DNA of 64,000 bases from Gammaproteobacteria bacterium (GTDB taxonomy: Bacteria > Pseudomonadota > Gammaproteobacteria > Steroidobacterales > Woeseiaceae). Below, one piece after another: positions 27,891-35,846 of the stretch. The position numbers and the translations under genes were made by a program. Positions within the stretch are counted from its first letter, which is position 1. Every line of letters begins with the position of its first letter. Under the pieces are notes generated by a model. That model was not told the DNA's origin and did not search any database. It saw only the letters and a list, made by a program, of their open reading frames with translations. The stretch covers positions 62,001 through 126,000 of the forward strand of contig JAOTYE010000001.1 of the NCBI GenBank assembly GCA_029862045.1, written 5' to 3'.

Positions 27891-28817
27891 TTAGCCGCCC
27901 TGAGCGAGTCCGCCAAAGCGCTGCATGAAACTTCTGTCCGGTTGTGGCAATGGTCCGCTGGCCGTTTCCATTGTTTCTGATAAATAGTTGTCGGCTTGTG
28001 CATAAACAGCCAGATACAGGTTTCTGCAAAGTTGGTAGGCAGCCGTACCATGCCAACCGGACGGCAGCAGCTCCGCTGGCAGCTGCGGGTCGCGCAACAA
28101 CACCTTGCGATACTCCTGGATCAGCAACGTGCGGACCAGGAACGCTGTTTTCGGCGACACCTTGGCGTCTTTGCCGTACGCGGCGATCAACGGCCGGAAT
28201 CGAGTGACGAATCCGGCATAACGTTCGTCGATGTCCTCGAGGTTCCAGCTCTCCTGCGCCAACTTACGCATTGCCGCATCATTGCCGACCGTTTGCCCGG
28301 TCATGATAACCAGCTCTTCCGCAACGCCAAGTCGTCGCAACGTAATATCGAGGTCAGCCGTGTCCGGCGCCGGATGCGCGAGCACCCCGGTCGATAACGC
28401 ACCAAAGCCCAGCCAACCGCACTCCTTTCGTACCGAGTCCCTCGTCGCGGGTTCGAGTCCGGAAAGAAGTATCAGGCACCACTGACCGTCCCACGTCGAA
28501 TCCGGCTCGCCATAGATCTTGTGCGTTGCCTGCTCGAACTCTTCTCTGCCTTTGTCAGTCAGGCTGTAGTAACTGCGACGACCGATCAGCGTGGACCGCA
28601 ACCAACCGTCCTGAACCAGCCGGAAGACCGAGGTGCGCACGAGGCGTTCACTGATTCCAAAGTGCTCCATCACCTCAATCAGGCCGCCGAGCCAGACGGT
28701 GCCACCGCGTGGGGCGATCGAATCGCCGAAGACGGTCGTAATCAGCGAGCCCGTACGCAACGTGCGCCGGGAACGAAACTCGGCAACAAGGTTTTGGCTG
28801 GCGGATTCAATCGTCAT
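27891..28817 (-). CDS. paaX: Phenylacetyl-CoA-responsive transcriptional repressor PaaX
   Basis: About 308 residues. A winged-helix N-terminal domain (SLITTVFGDSIAPRGGTVWLGGL, RLVRTSVFRLVQDGWL, GRRSYYSLTDKG) and the long PaaX-type C-terminal domain are present. PaaX represses paa operons and releases DNA on binding phenylacetyl-CoA. Start is either 28817 (MTIESAS) or 28844 (MLGAQ); the former agrees better with E. coli PaaX length. It is the first gene of paaX-I-A-B-C-D-E, opposite paaZ. Confidence 0.92.
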   Translation of the reverse strand: MTIESASQNLVAEFRSRRTLRTGSLITTVFGDSIAPRGGTVWLGGLIEVMEHFGISERLVRTSVFRLVQDGWLRSTLIGRRSYYSLTDKGREEFEQATHKIYGEPDSTWDGQWCLILLSGLEPATRDSVRKECGWLGFGALSTGVLAHPAPDTADLDITLRRLGVAEELVIMTGQTVGNDAAMRKLAQESWNLEDIDERYAGFVTRFRPLIAAYGKDAKVSPKTAFLVRTLLIQEYRKVLLRDPQLPAELLPSGWHGTAAYQLCRNLYLAVYAQADNYLSETMETASGPLPQPDRSFMQRFGGLAQGG

Positions 28818-28854
28818 CGTCGGGTGCGCTTGCGCTCCAAGCATCTGACCGTAT

Positions 28855-28869
28855 ATTGTGATACCGATT
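28855..28869. promoter_or_regulatory. Candidate PaaX operator between paaX and paaZ
   Basis: ATTGTGATACCGATT agrees at 11 of 15 positions with the PaaX recognition sequence as I recall it for E. coli (WWTRTGATTCGYGWT). It lies in the short divergent region 28818-28901. GATAC here also has an inverted GTATC partner at 28892-28896. Confidence 0.4.
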
Positions 28870-28901
28870 TTTTCAATTCTAACTCTATTTTGTATCTTGC
28901 A

Positions 28902-30950
28902 ATGAAACTCGGCAATCTTGTTCAGGATCAATGGGTCGAAGGTGACGGTGACGGACGGATTCTGACGTCTGCCGTGACCGGCGAACCCGTGGCAACGATT
29001 ACGAGCGACGGCCTCGACTTTGCGGCGATTCTCGATCACGCGAAATCGGTCGGCGGTCCAAGTCTTCGCAAGCTCACGTTTCACGAACGCGGTGACATGC
29101 TCAAGGCGCTCGCGAAACACCTCAACGACATCAAGAAAGAGTTCTATGCGTTGTCGACGCAGACCGGTGCAACTCGCAGGGACAGCTGGCCTGACATCGA
29201 TGGCGGCATTTCGACGATGTTCGTGTTTTCGAGCAAGGGCCGGCGCGAGATGCCGAACGACCACGTGTACCTCGATGGTGGTGTCGAACAGCTATCCCGA
29301 GAAGGCACGTTTGTTGGCCAACACATCTTTACGCCCAAGCTCGGCGCTGCCATTCATATCAATGCCTTCAACTTCCCGTGCTGGGGCATGCTCGAAAAAC
29401 TCGCGCCGACATTGCTCGCCGGCGTACCCGCCATCATCAAACCCGCATCGAGCACGGCGTACCTGACCGAACTCATGGTCAGGCGCATGATCGAGTCCGG
29501 CATACTGCCACCTGGCAGCGTGCAGCTGATTTGCGGCGGCGTCGGCGACCTGTTCGATCACCTGACCTGCCAGGACACGATCGCGTTTACGGGTTCGAAG
29601 ACGACAGCCGAGATGCTGCAGCTACATCCACGTGTGGTCAGCGAGTCTGTCGCATTTACAGCCGAGACCGATTCGCTGAATATGTCGATCCTCGGTCCTG
29701 ACGCGACGCCGGGCACGCCTGAATTCGATCTCTATATCAAAGAGGTCACCAACGAGATGACCTCGAAGGCCGGGCAAAAGTGCACGGCGATCCGGCGCAT
29801 CCTCGCACCATCGGCGATAGCCGCTGATGTCGTCAGGGCGTTGTCGAGCGCGCTCGGTGAAATTCGTATCGGCAACCCGGGCAGCAAGGAAGTCGACATG
29901 GGTGCGCTGGCGAGTCAGGGCCAGCGTGACGAGGTTCGAGAACGCGTTACAGACCTGTCGGCCGAAGCGGAAGTTGTCTTCGGCGGGACCGACGACTTCG
30001 AACTGGTCGACGCCGACAGCACGAAGGGTGCGTTTTTCATGCCTACCCTGCTGCACTGTGAGAAACCCTTGTCATCGAAGGCCGTCCATTCGGTCGAGGC
30101 GTTCGGCCCGGTGAGTACGGTATTGCCCTATGACTCGATTGATGAAGCGATCGAACTCGCGAAACTCGGTGAGGGCAGCCTCGCCGGTTCGATCATCACG
30201 AATGACAATGCTGTCGCGCGTGAACTCGTACTCGGCACAGCCGCGTATCACGGCCGCATGGTTATTATTAACCGGCATTGCGCGGCGGAATCGACCGGGC
30301 ACGGTTCGCCCCTGGCCCACCTCGTGCACGGTGGCCCCGGGCGCGCTGGCGGCGGCGAGGAGATGGGTGGCGTACGCGGCGTGCTGCATTACATGCAACG
30401 CACGGCGATTCAGGGATCACCCGAGACCTTGTCCGTCATCGGCCACCGCTGGATCCGTGGCGCGGACCAGAAAGACCCGGGCGTGCACCCGTTTCGCAAG
30501 ACCTTCGAGCAGCTCGAGATCGGTGACACGTTCAAGAGCAAATCTCGCGAGGTCACGCTTGATGACATCGATCACTTCGCCGAATTTACTGGCGACAATT
30601 TCTACGCGCATATGGACGAGGAAGCAGCGGCCAGGAACCCGTTCTTCGAGGGGCGTGTCGCGCACGGTTACCTGATCGTCTCTTTCGCAGCAGGGCTATT
30701 TGTCGATCCGGACTTCGGGCCTGTGCTCGCCAACTATGGCGTCGACGATTTGCGCTTTATTCAGCCGGTCAACTACGGTGACTCGCTCAAAGTGCGTCTC
30801 GCTTGCAAACAAAAAACCTTGCGCGGCGATAGTGGCTACGGCGAGGTTCGCTGGGACGCCGAGGTCACGAACCAGGATGACGAGATCTGTGCGCAATACG
30901 ATGTGCTGACGATGGTCGCGACCGACGAGCATTGGGAATCAGTGCGGTAA
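28902..30950 (+). CDS. paaZ: Bifunctional oxepin-CoA hydrolase / 3-oxo-5,6-dehydrosuberyl-CoA semialdehyde dehydrogenase
   Basis: 682 residues. An aldehyde dehydrogenase domain (about 1-520; NAFNFPCWGMLEKLAPTL, AFTGSKTTAEMLQLHP, and catalytic Cys in GQKCTAIRR) is fused to a MaoC-like R-hydratase domain (about 540-680; FAEFTGDNFYAHMDEEAA, FEGRVAHGYLIVSFAAGLF). PaaZ opens the oxepin-CoA ring and oxidises the aldehyde. ATG at 28902 gives E. coli PaaZ length; no clear ribosome-binding site precedes it. Transcribed away from paaX. Confidence 0.95.
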   Translation: MKLGNLVQDQWVEGDGDGRILTSAVTGEPVATITSDGLDFAAILDHAKSVGGPSLRKLTFHERGDMLKALAKHLNDIKKEFYALSTQTGATRRDSWPDIDGGISTMFVFSSKGRREMPNDHVYLDGGVEQLSREGTFVGQHIFTPKLGAAIHINAFNFPCWGMLEKLAPTLLAGVPAIIKPASSTAYLTELMVRRMIESGILPPGSVQLICGGVGDLFDHLTCQDTIAFTGSKTTAEMLQLHPRVVSESVAFTAETDSLNMSILGPDATPGTPEFDLYIKEVTNEMTSKAGQKCTAIRRILAPSAIAADVVRALSSALGEIRIGNPGSKEVDMGALASQGQRDEVRERVTDLSAEAEVVFGGTDDFELVDADSTKGAFFMPTLLHCEKPLSSKAVHSVEAFGPVSTVLPYDSIDEAIELAKLGEGSLAGSIITNDNAVARELVLGTAAYHGRMVIINRHCAAESTGHGSPLAHLVHGGPGRAGGGEEMGGVRGVLHYMQRTAIQGSPETLSVIGHRWIRGADQKDPGVHPFRKTFEQLEIGDTFKSKSREVTLDDIDHFAEFTGDNFYAHMDEEAAARNPFFEGRVAHGYLIVSFAAGLFVDPDFGPVLANYGVDDLRFIQPVNYGDSLKVRLACKQKTLRGDSGYGEVRWDAEVTNQDDEICAQYDVLTMVATDEHWESVR

Positions 30951-31102
30951 GAAATTGATCGCGCGTTACTTCGGCCCCAGTGAGATATCGATCAAAACGC
31001 GTGTAGCTTCCCGCATGGCTCAACCGGCCATATTATGCGGCCCGGCGACCTTCTTAGAACTACGTTCGCCTCGTACGCTGCTCCGTTGGGAGACTGACGC
31101 CA

Positions 31103-31582
31103 TCACAGCGGTAATGCCGTCTCGTACTTGATCTGCCTGAGCGTAAAATCGGAGTGCACCTGTGACACGCCGCGAGCATTGAATATAACGTTTTCCAGAA
31201 AGTCGTCGTAGGCAGAAACGCTGGATGTCGCCACGCGCAAGATGACGTCGGCTGCACCCGTCGTAAAAAAACACTCCATGACCTCCGGCTGTTTGCGCAT
31301 CAATTCCGCAAACTCTACGCTCAATGCCTTGGAGTGACGCTTCAAAGAAATGTGTGCGAACACGGTTTCGCCGATACCGACCTTGATCGGATCGAGGATT
31401 GCCGAATAACGCAAAATAACCCCAGCTTCCTCAAGCCTCTTTACTCGACGCCAACAGGCTGACGGGGATAGCCCGACTTCTTGTGCCAGGTCCTGATTGC
31501 TAAGCCGCCCGTCGGCCTGCAGGACCCGCAGGATATTGTGTTCGTAGCGATCCAATGGCACCGCCTCATTTTGGTTTTTCAT
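31103..31582 (-). CDS. Lrp/AsnC-family transcriptional regulator, divergent from the beta-phenylalanine operon
   Basis: 159 residues: HTH (ILRVLQADGRLSNQDLAQEVGLSPSACWRRVKRLEEAGVI) and a RAM ligand-binding domain (IGETVFAHISLKRHSKAL ... MECFFTTGAADVILRVATSSVSAYDDFLENVIF). Members form octamers that wrap DNA and usually sense amino acids. It is divergently transcribed from a MIO-type amino-acid lyase/mutase gene, so phenylalanine or beta-phenylalanine is the natural guess for its ligand. Start at MKNQN (31582) or five codons earlier. Confidence 0.9.
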   Translation of the reverse strand: MKNQNEAVPLDRYEHNILRVLQADGRLSNQDLAQEVGLSPSACWRRVKRLEEAGVILRYSAILDPIKVGIGETVFAHISLKRHSKALSVEFAELMRKQPEVMECFFTTGAADVILRVATSSVSAYDDFLENVIFNARGVSQVHSDFTLRQIKYETALPL

Positions 31583-31595
31583 GCTCACGTGGACC

Positions 31596-31666
31596 ATTCC
31601 TTTCTAAATATCTCAAAATATGAAGAATCCTTTCTATTTTAGTCAATTTGCGAGAATAAAGGAAAG
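31596..31666. promoter_or_regulatory. Phased repeat elements in the Lrp/aminomutase divergent region
   Basis: ATTCCTTTCTAAAT (31596-31609) and AATCCTTTCTATTT (31626-31639) are direct repeats 30 bp apart. An inverted relative, AAAGGAAAG (31658-31666), follows after another roughly 30 bp. The region is AT-rich against a GC-rich background. Three-turn phasing fits wrapping by an Lrp octamer. Confidence 0.5.
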
Positions 31667-31729
31667 CTTTTTGCGGCTAAATCAGCGTAAGCTACCACTA
31701 CGAGAAACACCGCCAGGTAGGATTTTGAC

Positions 31730-33346
31730 ATGATTCCCGAAGCCGTTAGCTCGACAGGATCGACCATTATTCCCGACGGCGTCAGCCTGACCGCCACGTC
31801 GATTGCGGAGGCTGCCCGCGATTTCGATTGCCGCATTGAACTGACTCCCGAAATCCGTGAGCGCGTTATTGCCTCGCGTGCCCTGCTCGACGAATTTGTG
31901 GACTCAGGCCGGGTCATCTACGGCGTGACGACGAGTGTCGGTGGCTTCGTTAACTGGCTGGTTCCGCCGGCACATGCCGAAGAGACGCAAAACAACATCA
32001 TGCGTTCTGTGCAAAGCAACTGCGGCCCCAATCTCGACGATCACTATGTGCGAGCGTCGATGCTCGCGCGCATTAACTCTCTGAGTCGTGGCTACTCCGC
32101 GATATCGATCGAGAACCTCGAAAAATATGTGCAGATGTACAATCGTGGCGTCTTGCCCTGCATTCCCGAAAAAGGATCATTGGGTACCAGCGGCGACCTC
32201 GGCCCGCTGGCATGTATCGGCCTTGTCGGCACAGGCCAGTGGCGCGCGAAGTTCGACGGCGAAATCATGTCTGGCGCCGAAGCACTGCAAAAGGCGGGCA
32301 TCGAGCCCATGAAGCTCAGCTACAAAGAGGGGCTTGCCCTTATCAACGGTACTTCGGTAATGACCGCTGTTGCCGCCTGCCTCGTCGCGGAAACCATAGA
32401 CCTGATCAAAGCGTACACGCTGGCCACCTGTTTGAGCCTGGAAGTGCACAAAGCCAAGATCATGCCGTTCAGTCCTGCCGCGCATCGGCAAAAACCGCAT
32501 GTCGGACAGGGACAAATTGCCGATTGTATTTATCGCACGCTCGACGATAGCAAGATGATCGTTCAGGATGCCGAGGTCGAAAAGTGGCTCAGAAATCTCG
32601 CCACCGACACACCTCTCGGTCTCGACCAACAGATCGAAGACGTTTACTCAATCCGCGCCACGCCGCAAATCATGGGGCCGGTGATCGATACGGCGTTGTT
32701 CGTGCGGCAAACAGTTGAAACCGAGATCAATTCATCGAATGACAATCCGCTGGTCGTCGTCGAGGACGGCGATGCCGTTCACAATGCCAACTTCCACGGC
32801 CAATACATTGCCAATGCGATGGATCAACTCGCGATCGTTCTGGTCAACATGTGCAACCTGTCGGATCGGCGTAACAATCGACTGCTTCACCCGAGCCTGA
32901 ATGGAGATTTGCCGCCATTCCTGGTCAAGGAGAACCCCGGGGTACGCATGGGGCTTATGGGCGGGCAGTTCCTGGCCACCTCGCTAACTGCTGAAATTCG
33001 CCAGATGTGTACGCCCATGTCGATTCAGTCGCTGCCATCGACCGGTGACTTTCAGGACCATGTCAGCTTCGGACTGGTTGCCGCCCGGCGTACGCGGGAC
33101 ATATTGGATAATGCACGTCATATCCTCGCCTTCGAACTGATTTGCGCCTGCCAGGCAGCGGATATTCGCGGAGTCGATCAACTAAGCTCTGCCACGCGTA
33201 CACTGCATGGCATGGTGCGCAAACACGTACCGTATCTCGACCACGACGTGCCTTTGACCGATTACCTCGAAACGATCGCCGCCATGTTTGCGAGTGGTGA
33301 GTTTCTACAAGCGGTGCCGCAAAATGTCGACAGCTATAACTGGTAG
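31730..33346 (+). CDS. MIO-dependent aromatic amino acid aminomutase (phenylalanine 2,3-aminomutase-like)
   Basis: 538 residues of the histidine/phenylalanine ammonia-lyase family. The self-processing triad that forms the MIO electrophile is Thr153-Ser154-Gly155 (GSLGTSGDLGPLA), not the common Ala-Ser-Gly; Thr-Ser-Gly is what I recall for Pantoea phenylalanine aminomutase (AdmH/PaPAM). The Tyr loop reads YGVTTSVGGFVNW, with S-x-GGF where lyases usually have GFG. SSNDNPLV and NANFHGQYIANAMDQ are conserved. Predicted reaction: L-phenylalanine to beta-phenylalanine. TAGGA precedes the ATG by 9 nt. The next gene, an aminotransferase, starts inside this one. A phenylalanine ammonia-lyase making cinnamate is the main alternative. 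Confidence 0.85.
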   Translation: MIPEAVSSTGSTIIPDGVSLTATSIAEAARDFDCRIELTPEIRERVIASRALLDEFVDSGRVIYGVTTSVGGFVNWLVPPAHAEETQNNIMRSVQSNCGPNLDDHYVRASMLARINSLSRGYSAISIENLEKYVQMYNRGVLPCIPEKGSLGTSGDLGPLACIGLVGTGQWRAKFDGEIMSGAEALQKAGIEPMKLSYKEGLALINGTSVMTAVAACLVAETIDLIKAYTLATCLSLEVHKAKIMPFSPAAHRQKPHVGQGQIADCIYRTLDDSKMIVQDAEVEKWLRNLATDTPLGLDQQIEDVYSIRATPQIMGPVIDTALFVRQTVETEINSSNDNPLVVVEDGDAVHNANFHGQYIANAMDQLAIVLVNMCNLSDRRNNRLLHPSLNGDLPPFLVKENPGVRMGLMGGQFLATSLTAEIRQMCTPMSIQSLPSTGDFQDHVSFGLVAARRTRDILDNARHILAFELICACQAADIRGVDQLSSATRTLHGMVRKHVPYLDHDVPLTDYLETIAAMFASGEFLQAVPQNVDSYNW

Positions 33347-34619
33347 CCTGCCTGATTCGCCAGCTGGAATAACTGCAAGATACCTTGAACGAACCCGGCT
33401 CAGCGCCAAGAATTATGCGCTAACCTGCAAGCTAATGCCTGGCGGCACATCGCGTCAGGCCTCGTTCTGGAAACCTTATCCGCTGACGATCGATCGCGGC
33501 AGTGGTGCACGTTTCCATGACATTGACGGTCACTCCTATCTCGACCTGATAAACAACTATACGGCGATGGTCCATGGCCATGCCTATCCAGCCATCGTCG
33601 CGGCAACTCAACAACAGATCGCCAAGGGCACGGCCTGGGCTGCGGCAAATGAACCACAGAGCCGTCTCGCCGCACTTATCGTCGATCGCATACCATCAGT
33701 CGAGCAGGTTCGCTTCACCAATTCAGGATCTGAGGCCGGTGCCCTCGCCTTCACCATCGCGCGGATAATCACCGGCAGAACGAAGTTGCTGATGGCACGC
33801 TATGGTTATCACGGTTCGCCGCTTGAATTCGAGGTCGGGTTCTTCGGCAACGAGGGTCCGATCACACACCTGGCGACCTACAACGACCTGGCGGAATTCG
33901 AAGCTGTGCTCGATGAGCATGGTCATGACATCGCCGCTGTTTTTCTTGAGCCGGTCATGGGCGCAAGCGGAATTATTCAGGGCGATCCGGACTTTCTTCA
34001 TGGTGTGCGGGCAGCCGCTCATAAGGCAGGGGCATTATTCGTGCTCGATGAGGTGCTGACGCTGCGATTCAGTAGCGGTGGCTGTCAGGCCGATATAGGT
34101 ATCGAGCCGGACCTGACGATGCTGGGCAAGATCATTGGCGGTGGATTCCCCGTCGGGGCCGTCGCCGGCAGCGCAGACACGTTGCGAATATTCGATCCAG
34201 CCGATATGAAGGTCTTTCATACGGGCACGTTCAACGGGAACCCGGTCACAATGGTCGCAGGTGAGGTATCGCTGCGCGAGTTGACGCCGGATCGCATCGA
34301 GCGCATGGAACATCTGTGTAAATCTTTGCAGTCGGGTCTCATTGCTGCGGCGAATCGGCATGGTCTGCCTTTTTCGACAAACCGCTATGGATCTTGCCTG
34401 AACATCTACTTTAGCCAGTCCGCCCCCGAATTCTCGGTGCTGCGTGATGACGACCTTCTGATGGACAGATTTCACCTTGCCTGTATCAATCATGGACTCT
34501 TTATTGCGCAGCGTGGCCTGATCGCCTTGTCGACCGTCATCACAGAAAAAGACATTGCGGAGGCGCTAGAACGTGCCGACATGGCCATGTGCGATGTGGT
34601 AGCAGAAACAGGGGAATGA
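33324..34619 (+). CDS. Class III PLP aminotransferase, beta-phenylalanine aminotransferase-like
   Basis: 431 residues of the GSA-aminomutase/class III family. KLMPGGTSRQASFW opens the domain, NSGSEAGALAFTIAR holds the phosphate loop, LFVLDEVLTLR carries the Asp that binds the pyridine, and LGKIIGGGFPVGAVAGS carries the PLP lysine. Length and the PYPLTIDRGSGARFHDIDGH block resemble Variovorax beta-phenylalanine aminotransferase more than HemL. Predicted reaction: beta-phenylalanine plus 2-oxo acid to 3-oxo-3-phenylpropanoate (benzoylacetate). ATG at 33324 overlaps the aminomutase gene by 23 bp and its TGA overlaps the thiolase ATG, indicating tight coupling. hemL is unlikely given this context. 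Confidence 0.82.
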   Translation: MSTAITGSLPDSPAGITARYLERTRLSAKNYALTCKLMPGGTSRQASFWKPYPLTIDRGSGARFHDIDGHSYLDLINNYTAMVHGHAYPAIVAATQQQIAKGTAWAAANEPQSRLAALIVDRIPSVEQVRFTNSGSEAGALAFTIARIITGRTKLLMARYGYHGSPLEFEVGFFGNEGPITHLATYNDLAEFEAVLDEHGHDIAAVFLEPVMGASGIIQGDPDFLHGVRAAAHKAGALFVLDEVLTLRFSSGGCQADIGIEPDLTMLGKIIGGGFPVGAVAGSADTLRIFDPADMKVFHTGTFNGNPVTMVAGEVSLRELTPDRIERMEHLCKSLQSGLIAAANRHGLPFSTNRYGSCLNIYFSQSAPEFSVLRDDDLLMDRFHLACINHGLFIAQRGLIALSTVITEKDIAEALERADMAMCDVVAETGE

Positions 34620-35827
34620 TGATGTTCGAACAGGTTGAGATTCCATACGGTTGTTACTGGTCTTCACCATTCGTGCGCTGGCAGGGGTCGATGCAGCATC
34701 TGCACGCGCTTAAGTTTGCTGCTCACGTCGCCCGCCGCGAGCTTGCCAAACGCGACATAGACCCGGAGTCGTTTGACGCCGGCGTTTTCGGCATGAGCGT
34801 CTATCAGCATCAGTCGTTCTACGGAACACCGTGGTTCATGGGTCTGCTCGGCGCGCCGCAAGCACCGGGGCCCACTGTGTCGCAGGTCTGTGCCTCGGGC
34901 GTCCGGGCCCTGCTCATGGGCGCCCAGGAAATTGGCAGCGGCCTTGCAAAAACAGTGCTGACTGCTACGGCGGATCGATGCTCGAACGGTCCACACACGT
35001 ACTACCCGGCCCAATCGGGACCCGGTGGGACCGGTGTTGCCGAGAATGTCGTACTCGACAGTTTTAATTGCGACCCGCTCGGCAAGCATGCCATGTTGCA
35101 AACCGCAGAAAATGTCGCTGCGAAGTTTTCGATTTCAACTGCCGAGCAACATGACGTCGTGTTACGGCGTTACGAACAATACAAGGATGCGCTCGCGGAC
35201 GATCGGGCTTTTCAGAAACGTTACATGGATTTGCCGTTCGCCATACCCGACCCGCGATTCCGCAAGACGGTCGAGGAAATTGACGGCGATCAGGGAGTGA
35301 CTGAATCAAAGGCCGATGGTCTGGCAAAACTCAAACCTGTTGTGGACGGTGGCACGGTCACATTTGGCGGCCAAACTTATCCTGCAGACGGCAACGCGGC
35401 CATCGTTATCGCGGATAGGGACAACGCCCGGGAGCTTGCCACCGATACCGCCGTGCAGATTCGAATTCTGAGCGTCGGGCAATCCCGGGCAGAATTGGGA
35501 TATATGCCAGAGGCGCCTTATGGCGCTGCTCATTCTGCTCTGCAACGGGTAGATTTGTCGTTCGACGATATGGACGCCATCAAGACGCATAACCCGTTCG
35601 CGGTGAATGACATCGTGTTTGCACGCAAGGCCAACGTGGCCCTGCAAGACATCAATAATCTCGGCTGCTCGTTGATTTGGGGACATCCGCAGGCGCCCAC
35701 TGCGATGCGATCCATCATTGAACTCATCGAGGAACTGGTCATGCGTGGTGGTGGACGCGGATTGTTTACGGGTTGTGCAGCGGGTGATTCGGCCATGGCC
35801 CTGGTCCTGGCCGTGGAGAATCGCTGA
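34616..35827 (+). CDS. Thiolase, candidate benzoylacetyl-CoA thiolase
   Basis: About 403 residues of the thiolase superfamily: nucleophilic Cys in VSQVCASGVRALLMGAQEI, THNPFAVNDIVFARK in place of the NEAFA loop, catalytic His in IWGHPQAPTAMRSI, and a second Cys in the C-terminal loop GLFTGCAAGDSAMA. Predicted to cleave benzoylacetyl-CoA with CoA into benzoyl-CoA and acetyl-CoA. Start is one of three consecutive ATGs at 34616, 34619 or 34622; AGGGGA favours the last, coupling favours the first. Unlike the two-subunit thiolase of the acetophenone route as I recall it, no DUF35 partner gene is adjacent. Confidence 0.8.
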   Translation: MMMFEQVEIPYGCYWSSPFVRWQGSMQHLHALKFAAHVARRELAKRDIDPESFDAGVFGMSVYQHQSFYGTPWFMGLLGAPQAPGPTVSQVCASGVRALLMGAQEIGSGLAKTVLTATADRCSNGPHTYYPAQSGPGGTGVAENVVLDSFNCDPLGKHAMLQTAENVAAKFSISTAEQHDVVLRRYEQYKDALADDRAFQKRYMDLPFAIPDPRFRKTVEEIDGDQGVTESKADGLAKLKPVVDGGTVTFGGQTYPADGNAAIVIADRDNARELATDTAVQIRILSVGQSRAELGYMPEAPYGAAHSALQRVDLSFDDMDAIKTHNPFAVNDIVFARKANVALQDINNLGCSLIWGHPQAPTAMRSIIELIEELVMRGGGRGLFTGCAAGDSAMALVLAVENR

Positions 35828-35846
35828 ATTGCTCCCGGAGAAGCGG

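Noticed and set aside
28521-28901. 127-codon upstream extension of paaZ
   Set aside because: It lies inside paaX on the opposite strand, and ATG 28902 gives the normal PaaZ length.
23740-30950. Complete phenylacetate degradation cluster
   Set aside because: paaK, F, G, H and J are missing here, so only the epoxidase, ring-opening, thioesterase and repressor functions can be claimed.
33324-34619. hemL (glutamate-1-semialdehyde aminomutase)
   Set aside because: Same fold and PLP motif, but the N-terminal substrate region and operon context match beta-amino acid aminotransferases better.
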